A stretch of DNA of 64,000 nt from Paenibacillus sp. JNUCC32 (GTDB lineage Bacteria; Bacillota; Bacilli; Paenibacillales; Paenibacillaceae): positions 1,054,001-1,118,000 of the forward strand of contig NZ_CP062260.1 in assembly GCF_014863545.1 (NCBI RefSeq). The letters are read 5' to 3'. Positions 45,671-54,333 of the stretch are shown piece by piece. Under the pieces are notes generated by a model. That model saw only the letters and a list, made by a program, of their open reading frames with translations. It did no database searches and was not told the origin of the DNA. The translations under genes were made by a program, and so were the position numbers. Position 1 is the first letter of the stretch, and each line of letters opens with the position of its first letter.

Positions 45671-47106
45671 GAGTGAAAAGGTATATCGTCGACACGATGC
45701 CTGAGGCGATGCAGCATATTCGTACGGATTTGGGTGCGGATGCCGTCATACTGAGCACGAAGGAAACCAAGGTAGGCGGGTTCCTCGGGATGTTCACCCG
45801 CAAGAAAATAGAGGTGATCGCGGCGGTAGAGCAGGCGGAAAAGCCCAAGGGCTCTGCGCCGGTCAAGCCCAAAGTTACGCCTTCTGTTCCATCAGGGGCG
45901 GTACCCAAAGCCTACCAGCGAACGGCTGAAATTTCAAAGCAAGGCCCTAAAACCTCCCCGCTTCCAGTGAATAACGCGGATGCCGCAGCGGATGCGCGGC
46001 AAGAGGCCGACTATAGCCGCTTTGCCGAGTTGCTTAGCCAGGTGGCAGCTTCCGAGGAGGTTGTGGACAGGCAAAAGGACGGGGTCAGCCAGACGCAGCA
46101 GCCTGCAGAGGCTGATCCGGCAGCGGAACGCAGCGATTCAACGGAAGCCGCTGCTTCTCTTGAAGCAAAGAAACCATCCCGCGGGGGACAGGAGGAGTCG
46201 TTAAGTTCACGACTGGGAATCAGCGAATCCGAACAGAGAGTCCTTGAAGAGCTTAAGGAAATGAAGGAATGGATCGCGCGATTATCCAGGCAGAATCTGG
46301 AGGCGCAGCATCTTCCCGAGCCGTTGCATGTTATCCGGGATCAGCTCCTGAAGCAGGATTTATCGGCCAAGCTGGCGGAAGAGTGGCTCGCGGCCGCGGA
46401 AGATGCCTGGAAAGCCAGCCAAATGCAGATGAGCGAGACCGAGCTTCTGAACGTGATTTACAAGCAGGCCGAGGCGTTCCTTGAGGGGCGTATCGGCGAC
46501 GGCGTTCAGCCCGGGACGCGGATCGTATATGTCGCTGGCCCAACGGGGGTCGGCAAAACAACCACGATTGCGAAGATCGCTGCAGAGCAGCTGTTCCGCA
46601 ATCAACGCAAGGTAGGCTTCATTACGTCCGATACGTATCGGATATCCGCCGTTGAACAGCTTCGCACTTATGCTTCCATTCTCAATGTGCCGATGGAAGT
46701 CGTGCAGTCGCCCGGCGACATGCAGCGAGCCCTTCAGAAGCTCCAGGACTGCGATTTGGTATTAATGGATACGGCCGGCCGGAACTATCGGAATGAGCTG
46801 CTCGTTTCCGAGCTTCAAAGCCTGTTCTCCCATTCCGATCAAAGCGAAACTTATCTTGTCCTCAGCCTCACATCCAAGAGCAGCGATATGATCGAAATCG
46901 CGGATCATTTCAGCAAATACGAGCTGGATAAGGTTATTTTCACGAAGATGGATGAAACCGGAAGCTACGGCGCCTTGTTTAATCTGATCGATGCCCACAA
47001 CCTTCGCCTGTCTTATATGACCAATGGTCAAAATGTGCCCGATGATCTGTTGATGGCCGACCCTGAACGGTTATGCCGTCTGCTGCTGGGAGAGAGTCGT
47101 ACATGA
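45667..47106 (+). CDS. flhF: Flagellar placement SRP-type GTPase FlhF
   Basis: FlhF is a signal-recognition-particle-type GTPase that controls flagellar number and position with FlhG. The 479-residue product is longer than the roughly 366 residues of B. subtilis FlhF. The extra length is a polar linker (about 60-200, rich in Ala, Glu, Ser and Gln) after the N-terminal basic B domain. The GTPase has P-loop [11 protein letters not shown] near 295, SDTYRISAVEQLRTYA and DTAGRNYRNE. Start and stop both overlap neighbours by 4 nt. Confidence 0.95.
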   Translation: MRVKRYIVDTMPEAMQHIRTDLGADAVILSTKETKVGGFLGMFTRKKIEVIAAVEQAEKPKGSAPVKPKVTPSVPSGAVPKAYQRTAEISKQGPKTSPLPVNNADAAADARQEADYSRFAELLSQVAASEEVVDRQKDGVSQTQQPAEADPAAERSDSTEAAASLEAKKPSRGGQEESLSSRLGISESEQRVLEELKEMKEWIARLSRQNLEAQHLPEPLHVIRDQLLKQDLSAKLAEEWLAAAEDAWKASQMQMSETELLNVIYKQAEAFLEGRIGDGVQPGTRIVYVAGPTGVGKTTTIAKIAAEQLFRNQRKVGFITSDTYRISAVEQLRTYASILNVPMEVVQSPGDMQRALQKLQDCDLVLMDTAGRNYRNELLVSELQSLFSHSDQSETYLVLSLTSKSSDMIEIADHFSKYELDKVIFTKMDETGSYGALFNLIDAHNLRLSYMTNGQNVPDDLLMADPERLCRLLLGESRT

Positions 47107-47993
47107 CGGATCAAGCTCACTCGCTTCGCCAGTTGGTTTCGGCCCAGCAGCCCGGGGAGAGCGCCAAGGCGACCTCCGCAAGAACCGCCAAGATCATAAC
47201 GGTCAGCAGCGGCAAGGGCGGGGTTGGGAAATCCAATTTCACGTTGAATTTTGCATTGACTTTGCAATCGATGGGAAAAAGGGTTCTGGTCTTTGATGCC
47301 GATATCGGCATGGCAAACATTGACGTTCTGATGGGTGTAAGCTCTCGGTACAGCCTGTATCATCTCATTCGCCGGGAGAAGAGCATAGAAGAAGTGATTC
47401 AGCATGGGCCGGACAAGCTGCCTTACATTGCCGGAGGTTCGGGTTTGGCGGACATGATGTCCCTGTCCGAGGAAGAGATGGATTATTTCATATCCCAGAT
47501 CGAGCGCATTGCTTCCGGGATGGACTACATTATCTTCGATACAGGGGCCGGGCTATCCAAGGAAAACATGAAGTTTATTACGTCCGCTGATCAATGCCTT
47601 GTCGTTACGACGCCGGAGCCGACGTCCATCACGGATGCCTATGCGTTAATCAAGGTGGTCCACGGCACGGAAAGCAAGGTTCCGTTCAGCCTGATCGTCA
47701 ACCGTGCAGGGGACGAGGAAGAGGCTCGTGAGGCGGCGGGCAAAATTATTTTGACGGCCCAGCGTTTTCTGGACATCGACATCAAGCTGCTCGGCTCGAT
47801 TGCCGATGATACGCATGTAGTCCAGTCCGTCAAGCGGCAGGTTCCGTTTACGGCAGCCTATCCACGGTGCAACGCTTCCAGCGATATCAGACGGATCGCT
47901 CTTCGTTACTTGGCCGTTCCTGCTGCCGCGGAGCCGGAAACCCCGAAGGGAATCAAAGGATTTATGCATCGATGGCTTAAACGTACGAAATGA
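47103..47993 (+). CDS. flhG: Flagellar number regulator FlhG (YlxH/MinD-like ATPase)
   Basis: FlhG is a MinD-type ATPase that stimulates FlhF GTPase activity and interacts with the C ring. The start is ATG 47103, which overlaps the flhF stop as ATGA. The 296-residue product has the activating N-terminal helix (DQAHSLRQLV), deviant Walker A SGKGGVGKSN near 38 and VFDADIGMANIDVLMG. The C-terminal basic amphipathic tail (GFMHRWLKRTK) suits membrane binding. Confidence 0.96.
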   Translation: MTDQAHSLRQLVSAQQPGESAKATSARTAKIITVSSGKGGVGKSNFTLNFALTLQSMGKRVLVFDADIGMANIDVLMGVSSRYSLYHLIRREKSIEEVIQHGPDKLPYIAGGSGLADMMSLSEEEMDYFISQIERIASGMDYIIFDTGAGLSKENMKFITSADQCLVVTTPEPTSITDAYALIKVVHGTESKVPFSLIVNRAGDEEEAREAAGKIILTAQRFLDIDIKLLGSIADDTHVVQSVKRQVPFTAAYPRCNASSDIRRIALRYLAVPAAAEPETPKGIKGFMHRWLKRTK

Positions 47994-48031
47994 TTCTTCG
48001 GTTGGATTAATGGAAATAGGAGTGGACATCT

Positions 48032-49366
48032 ATGAAGCCTTTTCGTGTGCTCGTCGTGGACGATTCCGCATTTATGAGGAAAATCTTTTCCGATTTCATC
48101 GAGCGCGACAAGTCTTTCCAGGTTGTCGGGACAGCCGAGAACGGGCTTGACGCTGTTGAGAAAGTAAAGGAACTGAATCCTGACGTCATTACGCTTGATG
48201 TAGAAATGCCGGAAATGAACGGGCTGGATGCTTTGAAACTCATTATGGATGCGGGACCCCGTCCGGTTATCATGTTATCCGGCCTTAATGAACAAGGCAT
48301 GAGGGAGACCATTCTTGCCCTCGAGGCAGGAGCGTTTGATTTTATACGAAAGCCTTCCATATCGAATGCGCTTGATATTGAGCAGGTGCGTTCCGAATTG
48401 ATGAAGCAGCTGAATGCGGCGATGCAGGCTAAACAGCGGAGGGCCTTGTGGGAAGAAGAAGAGCAGAAACGGCGGAGTGCGGACATCACGCTTCCTCTTT
48501 CGCCAAAGCCTTCTGAGACGACGCCGAAAAAGAAGCCGCAGGTGAAAGAAACGAGACCGGCGGCCAAAGGAACGGATCAGCGCGGCAAGCCGGCTGAACC
48601 GCTTCGCATGCCGGTTTCCCGCTCGGCCGGGGAGAAGGCGGCTCTCCCGGATGTACCGGAGCTTTCCGGTTTCAAGCGAAAACGGGTTGAACGCAAAAAT
48701 GAAGCGGAGTCGGCCCCAGCCGTGCTTCCCAAGAACGAGAGCCGCCCGCCGAGAGAGGCAAATGCCCAGCCGTCAACTGACCTGAAAGATTTGGTGGCGG
48801 TCGGCTGTTCAACGGGTGGCCCAAGAGCATTAAAAGCTTTTCTCGAGAAAATTCCCGGCGACTTCCATGCCCCGATCGTCATCGTCCAGCATATGCCGCC
48901 GAATTTCACCAAATCGCTTGCCCAGCGCCTGAATTCATTCAGTCAGCTGGAGGTCATGGAAGCAGAACACGGCATGGTATTAGAGCCGGGCAAGGCATAC
49001 ATTGCTCCGGGCGGCAGCCACATGAGGGTTCATCGCTCGGAAGGCGGTGCATACCAAATCAGGATAAGCCAGGATGAGACTCGCAACGGCCATCGCCCGT
49101 CGGTGGATGTGCTGTTCGAATCCCTGCTGCCGTTGACCTCGGTCACGCGGCACGCCATTCTGATGACCGGCATGGGGAGCGATGGAGCGAGAATGATGAA
49201 GGAGCTTTACGATGCCGGCGTGACATCCACCTTTGCCGAGAGCGAGCAAACCTGCGTCGTATACGGGATGCCGAGATCTGCCGTCGAGCTGGGATGCGTA
49301 AGCCACGTTTTGCCGCTTCATGAAATTGCACCGAGGATGGTTCAAGCTGTAAATAACGGAAAGTGA
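48032..49366 (+). CDS. cheB: Chemotaxis protein-glutamate methylesterase CheB
   Basis: CheB removes methyl groups from chemoreceptors when phosphorylated. The receiver domain has Asp10-Asp11 and phosphorylation site Asp56 in TLDVEMPEMNG. The C-terminal esterase has the Ser in GCSTGGPRAL, the His in VQHMPPNF and the Asp in GMGSDGARMM. The 444-residue product is longer than typical (about 350) because the linker at about 125-255 is a charged, Pro/Lys/Glu-rich stretch. GGAGTGGACATCT precedes the ATG. Confidence 0.96.
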   Translation: MKPFRVLVVDDSAFMRKIFSDFIERDKSFQVVGTAENGLDAVEKVKELNPDVITLDVEMPEMNGLDALKLIMDAGPRPVIMLSGLNEQGMRETILALEAGAFDFIRKPSISNALDIEQVRSELMKQLNAAMQAKQRRALWEEEEQKRRSADITLPLSPKPSETTPKKKPQVKETRPAAKGTDQRGKPAEPLRMPVSRSAGEKAALPDVPELSGFKRKRVERKNEAESAPAVLPKNESRPPREANAQPSTDLKDLVAVGCSTGGPRALKAFLEKIPGDFHAPIVIVQHMPPNFTKSLAQRLNSFSQLEVMEAEHGMVLEPGKAYIAPGGSHMRVHRSEGGAYQIRISQDETRNGHRPSVDVLFESLLPLTSVTRHAILMTGMGSDGARMMKELYDAGVTSTFAESEQTCVVYGMPRSAVELGCVSHVLPLHEIAPRMVQAVNNGK

Positions 49367-49389
49367 ACTTGAAGAGGAGGTGTCTCTCA

Positions 49390-51459
49390 ATGGACATGAA
49401 TCAATATTTGACAATGTTTATTGATGAGTCAAATGATCATCTGCAATCATTAAATGAAAACATGCTTCAATTAGAAAGCAACCCGGACGATATCGGGATC
49501 GTACAGATTATTTTCCGATCGGCTCATACGTTGAAAGGCATGGCGGCAACGATGGGATTTGAGGATCTGGCTTCTCTTACCCACCAGATGGAAAACGTGC
49601 TGGATCTTGTCCGGAACGAAAAGCTTAAGATGCAGGATTTTATCTTTGACACGCTCTTCAAAAGCTTGGACGCTCTTGAATCGATGGTGCAGGATATTAC
49701 CGAAGGCGGCGACGGGAAGGCGGACGTGTCCGCTATTGTAGCTTCCTTGCAGTCCATTGTGCGCGGAGAAGGCGCCTCGGCTAACGGGGGATCTGTCGAA
49801 GGGAATAACGCCGCTGTGGCCGTTCAGGGAATCGAATTGGATGAGTTTCAATTTTCCGTGCTGGATCAATCGATTTCAGAAGGTCATAAGGTTCTATATA
49901 TCCAAGTGACATTGCGAGAGGATTGCCAACTCAAGGCGGTTCGGGCCTACATGGTATTCGAAGCGCTGGAGAGATCCGGTGAAATCGTCAAGACCTATCC
50001 GGACGTTCAAGAGATTGAACAAGGTGAATTCGATCGCGTATTTTCGTTGTATTACATAACGCAAAGAGAAACGCAAGATATTGAAAGCCAGATTCTGGGC
50101 GTTTCAGAGATTGAAGCTGCGACAGTGGTGGCGCTCGATCATGAATCCTTGCAGCAAATGGTTCAGGAGAGCGCGGCTACAGCCGAAGCGGTAAAGCCCG
50201 AAGCTCCTTCTGTAGCTCCGGCGGCCGGGGTTTCAACGGAAGCCAAAAGCGCTCCGGCGCCTGCCAAAGAATCCAAGGCACCTGCGCGTAATGCGGGGGG
50301 AGGCAATCCTTCCAGAACGATCCGGGTCGATATCGAACGGCTGGATGTATTGATGAATCTGTTCAGCGAGCTTCTGATTGACCGGGTGCGCCTGGAGCAG
50401 CTGGCCAGCGAGTCCAGGAACCAGGAGCTGACGGACACGGTTGAGCATATGAGCCGCGTAAGCAGCGATTTGCAGAATATCGTCCTGAAGCTGCGCATGG
50501 TGCCAGTGGATACGGTATTCAACCGTTTTCCTAGGATGGTGCGGGACCTTGCCAAAACATTGGACAAGAAGATCGACTTGATTATTACCGGGGCCGACAC
50601 GGAGCTGGACCGCACGGTGATCGACGAGATCGGCGACCCTCTGGTCCACTTGCTGCGGAACTCGGCTGACCATGGCGTCGAACCTGTTGCCGACCGCATA
50701 GCAGCCGGTAAACCGGAGACCGGTACCGTGCACCTGCGCGCGTTCCATAGCGGCAACAATGTGTTCATCGAGATTGAAGACGACGGGCGCGGCATCTACC
50801 GCGATAAAATTTTGAAGAATGCGCTGGCCAAAGGCGTCGTCACGGAGACCGAGGCAGCGTCCATGACCGATGACGAGGTGAATCAGCTGCTGTTCGCTCC
50901 CGGATTCAGCACGGCCGAGAAAATTTCGGATGTATCCGGCCGCGGCGTAGGGCTCGACGTCGTTAAATCGAAGATTGTTGCCTTGGGCGGTAACGTCACG
51001 ATCTACTCCACCCCGGGAAAAGGCACTAATTTTTCGGTTCAGCTTCCATTAACGCTGTCCATCATTGCAGCCATGCTGATCCGGATGGGATCGGAGAAAT
51101 ATGCGATTCCGTTGTCTTCCATCGTTGAAACGGGCATCATCAAGCGCGGGCAAATCAAACATGTGCACGGAAGCCGCATGATTCAGTTCCGGGAGTCGAT
51201 GATACCGGTGATCTCGCTTAGCCGTTTGTTTGAAGTTCCGGATTTTGATGAGGAGCGGGAAGAGGAAACGGAGATTGTTGTGATCCGCAAAGGGGATCGT
51301 TTGGCTGCGCTCACCATCGATGATTTTATCGGACAGAGTGAAATCGTCATTAAAAACCTGGGCAAATATTTGCCTGCCATACAAGGGGTATCCGGCGCGA
51401 CCATTCTTGGAGATGGACAAGTGGCTCTTATTATCGACGCAAATGCATTTATCAAATAA
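49390..51459 (+). CDS. cheA: Chemotaxis sensor histidine kinase CheA
   Basis: CheA phosphorylates CheY and CheB in response to receptor signals. The 689-residue product starts at ATG 49390 behind GAGGAGGTG. Domains: P1 phosphotransfer with His46 in RSAHTLKGMAA, P2 (about 155-245), an Ala/Pro/Lys linker (about 270-310), P3 dimerisation, P4 kinase with HLLRNSADHG (N box), DDGRGI (G1) and GRGVGLDVVKSK (G2), and P5 CheW-like (about 550-689). Confidence 0.98.
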   Translation: MDMNQYLTMFIDESNDHLQSLNENMLQLESNPDDIGIVQIIFRSAHTLKGMAATMGFEDLASLTHQMENVLDLVRNEKLKMQDFIFDTLFKSLDALESMVQDITEGGDGKADVSAIVASLQSIVRGEGASANGGSVEGNNAAVAVQGIELDEFQFSVLDQSISEGHKVLYIQVTLREDCQLKAVRAYMVFEALERSGEIVKTYPDVQEIEQGEFDRVFSLYYITQRETQDIESQILGVSEIEAATVVALDHESLQQMVQESAATAEAVKPEAPSVAPAAGVSTEAKSAPAPAKESKAPARNAGGGNPSRTIRVDIERLDVLMNLFSELLIDRVRLEQLASESRNQELTDTVEHMSRVSSDLQNIVLKLRMVPVDTVFNRFPRMVRDLAKTLDKKIDLIITGADTELDRTVIDEIGDPLVHLLRNSADHGVEPVADRIAAGKPETGTVHLRAFHSGNNVFIEIEDDGRGIYRDKILKNALAKGVVTETEAASMTDDEVNQLLFAPGFSTAEKISDVSGRGVGLDVVKSKIVALGGNVTIYSTPGKGTNFSVQLPLTLSIIAAMLIRMGSEKYAIPLSSIVETGIIKRGQIKHVHGSRMIQFRESMIPVISLSRLFEVPDFDEEREEETEIVVIRKGDRLAALTIDDFIGQSEIVIKNLGKYLPAIQGVSGATILGDGQVALIIDANAFIK

Positions 51460-51510
51460 TGGGTTGCTATCAAGCACGGCAGGCCACACATTCTGAAGGA
51501 GGACTTATTC

Positions 51511-51972
51511 ATGGGAGAAGAAATCAAGGTTATCGTCTTTAGACTTGGCGAGGAAGAATACGGCATCGAGGTGGACAAGGTTCAAACCATCGAAAGAATG
51601 ATGCCCATTACGCGCGTTCCCAAAACCTTTGCTTTCGTAAAAGGGGTTATCAACCTACGAGGCGTCGTCATCCCAGTGATCAATCTGCGCGGCCGATTCG
51701 GTCTGGAAGAGGTTGAAGCAACCGATCAGACACGGGTTATTATCGTAGCGGTCAATGATATGCAGGTTGGCTTTATCGTGGATTCGGCAAGTGATGTCAT
51801 CGATCTGAATACGGACAGCATTGACTCTCCACCTGAGGTTGTCGGCGGAATTAAAGCGAAATACCTTCGCGGTGTCGCGAAGGTAGGAGAGGAGCGCCTT
51901 CTCGTCATGCTGAATTTGTCCGAAGTGTTGAACAAGAGTGAGATCATTCAGCTGGAAGGCCTTGAGGAGTAG
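51511..51972 (+). CDS. cheW: Chemotaxis coupling protein CheW
   Basis: CheW links CheA to chemoreceptors. The 153-residue product has the two intertwined beta barrels with EEEYGIEVDKVQTIERMM near the start and VINLRGVVIPVINLRGRFG at about 47-65. AAGGAGGACTTATTC precedes the ATG. It lies between cheA and cheC, as in B. subtilis. Confidence 0.97.
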   Translation: MGEEIKVIVFRLGEEEYGIEVDKVQTIERMMPITRVPKTFAFVKGVINLRGVVIPVINLRGRFGLEEVEATDQTRVIIVAVNDMQVGFIVDSASDVIDLNTDSIDSPPEVVGGIKAKYLRGVAKVGEERLLVMLNLSEVLNKSEIIQLEGLEE

Positions 51973-51975
51973 ACA

Positions 51976-52602
51976 GTGGAGCTGTTTAAGCATGGCAAAG
52001 AAATCAAAATGGATGTTTTGAAGGAAGTGGGAAACATCGGAGCGGGCAATGCGGCAACCGCCCTCTCCCGTTTGCTTAACAAGCCTATTGATATGGCGGT
52101 TCCTAAGGTTCAACTCCTGCCGTTCGAACAGATTGCCGAAAGCGTCGGGGGGAGCGAACAGCTCGTACTTGCCGTATTTTTACGGGTTGAAGGAAGCGCT
52201 CCGGGGAATCTCTTCTTTATTATGAGTCCGGAAGCGGGGAAGAACCTTCTGCTGAATCTGGCGGGCATTGAAGTATCGGAGGAGGAGCCATTCTCCGAGA
52301 TGGAGCAGTCCGCCTTATGCGAGATCGGAAATATTTTGTCAGGCTCGTACTTATCGTCGCTCGCTGACTTCACCAATCTGTCCATGACACCCACGGTGCC
52401 GGCATTGGCAATGGATATGGCAGGTGCCATCCTGAGTTATGGATTGCTGCAATTCGGAGAAATGGGAGACGATGCCCTCTTAATCAACACGACGTTCCTG
52501 GAAGGGCAAAACGAGGTGGAAGGCCAATTCTTCCTCATACCTGATCCACAATCATTTGCTCAAATATTCGAAGCTTTGGGAGTGCCTTTAGAGCATGATT
52601 GA
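51976..52602 (+). CDS. cheC: CheY-P phosphatase CheC
   Basis: CheC dephosphorylates CheY-P and, with CheD, drives adaptation. The 208-residue product has two active-site motifs, LKEVGNIGAGNAATALS (near 15) and LCEIGNILSGSYLSSL (near 115), each with the paired Glu and Asn. The GTG start at 51976 lies 3 nt after cheW, so ribosome binding uses the end of cheW (GAGGAG). It overlaps cheD by 8 nt. Confidence 0.96.
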   Translation: MELFKHGKEIKMDVLKEVGNIGAGNAATALSRLLNKPIDMAVPKVQLLPFEQIAESVGGSEQLVLAVFLRVEGSAPGNLFFIMSPEAGKNLLLNLAGIEVSEEEPFSEMEQSALCEIGNILSGSYLSSLADFTNLSMTPTVPALAMDMAGAILSYGLLQFGEMGDDALLINTTFLEGQNEVEGQFFLIPDPQSFAQIFEALGVPLEHD

Positions 52603-53092
52603 AGAACAAGCAATAGTGAAAGTAGCCATGGCGGATCTGAACGTCGCAGGTCCAAACGGTATATTGCGTACAACGGGACTCGGCTCATGCGTAGGACTGA
52701 CGTTATATGATCCGGTCACGAAGATTGGCGGCATGGCGCATGTCATGCTGCCATCCTCGGCGATTGCCAGGGAGGGGCAGCTGAATCTGGCCAAATACGC
52801 CGATACGGCTCTTCCGATCCTGCTGAACAAGATGAGGAATTTGGGGGCGTCTCCGGCGCGGATGGTAGCCAAAATGGCCGGAGGGGCTCAGATGTTTGCT
52901 TTTGCGGGTTCGGGCGATACGATGCGCATCGGTCCCCGGAATGTGGAGTCATGCAAAGCGGGACTCGAGCAGATGGGAATCACGCTGATAGCCGAGGACA
53001 CCGGAGGAAATTACGGGAGAACCGTTGAGTTGGACTGCGCAACGGGTAAGTTTACAATACGAAGCGTACAAAAGGGCATAAAGGAATTGTAG
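52595..53092 (+). CDS. cheD: Chemoreceptor glutamine deamidase CheD
   Basis: CheD deamidates receptor glutamines and binds CheC. The 165-residue product has the Cys in TTGLGSCVGLTLYD, the His in GGMAHVMLP and a Thr later in EDTGGNYGRTVELD, which form the papain-like set. It starts inside the last codons of cheC and is followed 2 nt later by a small membrane-protein gene. Confidence 0.97.
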   Translation: MIEEQAIVKVAMADLNVAGPNGILRTTGLGSCVGLTLYDPVTKIGGMAHVMLPSSAIAREGQLNLAKYADTALPILLNKMRNLGASPARMVAKMAGGAQMFAFAGSGDTMRIGPRNVESCKAGLEQMGITLIAEDTGGNYGRTVELDCATGKFTIRSVQKGIKEL

Positions 53093-53094
53093 CG

Positions 53095-53499
53095 ATGATG
53101 GGAAAACTCCGTTTTTATCTGATTACCGGAATTGCCGGGTTTGTGTTCACATTTATTTTCTCCATACGTAACAATTTGTGGATGACTAGCATGTATCGGG
53201 CGCTGATTGCATGCGCGATCTGGTTTCTTCTGGCGTTCCTGCTGAATTGGATGTTTGCTGCCATTACGGGGCCGCGAGCAGCCGAAAAAGGGGACGCAGG
53301 CTCGCAGCGGGAGCAGGACCGAGGAACCGTTCTTGACTTATCCACGCCTGATGAGGATCGGGAATTGATGGATTTGATCCATGCCGAATCCAGCAGCAAA
53401 GAGAATGGAGACTTTGTACCGCTGAATCCTCCTAAGCTGGTTTCAACGAAAGATCCTGAAGAACTGGCCAAGGCCGTTCGTCACCTTACGGAAAAATAA
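53095..53499 (+). CDS. Uncharacterised two-helix membrane protein between cheD and sigD
   Basis: I do not recognise a named family. The product has about 134 residues (two consecutive ATG codons, 53095 and 53098). It has two membrane helices (about 7-24 and 36-58) joined by a short basic-aromatic loop, IRNNLWMTSMYR, then a cytoplasmic, acidic C-terminal half. That half ends in a short helix, DPEELAKAVRHLTEK. It starts 2 nt after cheD and ends 15 nt before sigD, so it is co-transcribed with both. B. subtilis has no gene here. A link to motility or to control of sigma-D at the membrane is inference from position only. Confidence 0.85.
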   Translation: MMGKLRFYLITGIAGFVFTFIFSIRNNLWMTSMYRALIACAIWFLLAFLLNWMFAAITGPRAAEKGDAGSQREQDRGTVLDLSTPDEDRELMDLIHAESSSKENGDFVPLNPPKLVSTKDPEELAKAVRHLTEK

Positions 53500-53514
53500 G
53501 GAGGGTGAAGGCAA

Positions 53515-54303
53515 TTGGACGAACGTAAAACTTCCGTCCTTAACCATGCGGATTTATGGAGCGCATGGAAGGAAGATGGAGACCATGAAGCGAAGAAGAA
53601 ACTTATCGAATATCATTTGCACATCGTTGACTATGTTTCAAGCCGATTGGCCATCGGTCTTCCGAAGAACGTTTCTAAGGGAGATTTGGCCAGCAATGGG
53701 GTAATGGGTCTGATTGACGCCATCGAGAAGTTCGATTACAAACGAGGGCTGCAATTCGAAACCTATGCCTCTTGGCGGGTGCGGGGTGCTATTCTGGATT
53801 CGCTGCGCCAAGGGGATTGGGTACCGCGTTCTGTCCGTGAGAAGGCGAAGAAGATTGAAACTGCATATCAGCAGTTGGAACAGAAGTATTTACGCAGCGT
53901 CAGTGATTCCGAGATGAGCGATTACCTTGACGTGACCGAGAAGGAGTTCCGGCACATGCTGCAGGAAGTGGCGGTCATGACATTGACATCTTTGGAAGAT
54001 CCGATCCGCGAGGAGGAGTCTGAGACCCGAATGTCGCTCCTGGTTGATGAGAAAGCGAAGAATCCGGATCACAAGGTCCATGAATTTTATCTGCGAGAAG
54101 CCCTGATGAAGGGTATCGGTAAATTAACCCCGAAAGAGCGGACCGTAGTTTCCTTATTATATTATGAGGATTTATCACTCAGCGAAATAGCTGAAGTGAT
54201 GTCGCTATCACCTTCACGAATATCTCAGCTTCATTCCAAAGCGATTTTGAGACTTCGGGGCGCGCTCGATAAAGATCGGGATTTGCTGATGCAAAACGAT
54301 TGA
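53515..54303 (+). CDS. sigD: Flagellar/motility sigma factor SigD (FliA family)
   Basis: SigD directs transcription of late flagellar, chemotaxis and autolysin genes and is held by FlgM. The 262-residue product starts at TTG 53515 behind AGGAGGGTGAAG. Region 2 is visible as LASNGVMGLIDAIEKFDYKRG and FETYASWRVRGAILD, and region 4 as LTPKERTVVSLLYYEDLSLSEIA, then LSPSRISQLHSKAI. It is downstream of che genes as in B. subtilis, so its expression depends on passage through the whole operon. Confidence 0.97.
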   Translation: MDERKTSVLNHADLWSAWKEDGDHEAKKKLIEYHLHIVDYVSSRLAIGLPKNVSKGDLASNGVMGLIDAIEKFDYKRGLQFETYASWRVRGAILDSLRQGDWVPRSVREKAKKIETAYQQLEQKYLRSVSDSEMSDYLDVTEKEFRHMLQEVAVMTLTSLEDPIREEESETRMSLLVDEKAKNPDHKVHEFYLREALMKGIGKLTPKERTVVSLLYYEDLSLSEIAEVMSLSPSRISQLHSKAILRLRGALDKDRDLLMQND

Positions 54304-54333
54304 CGCTTGCCATTTATGAAGGGGGTTCCTGGA

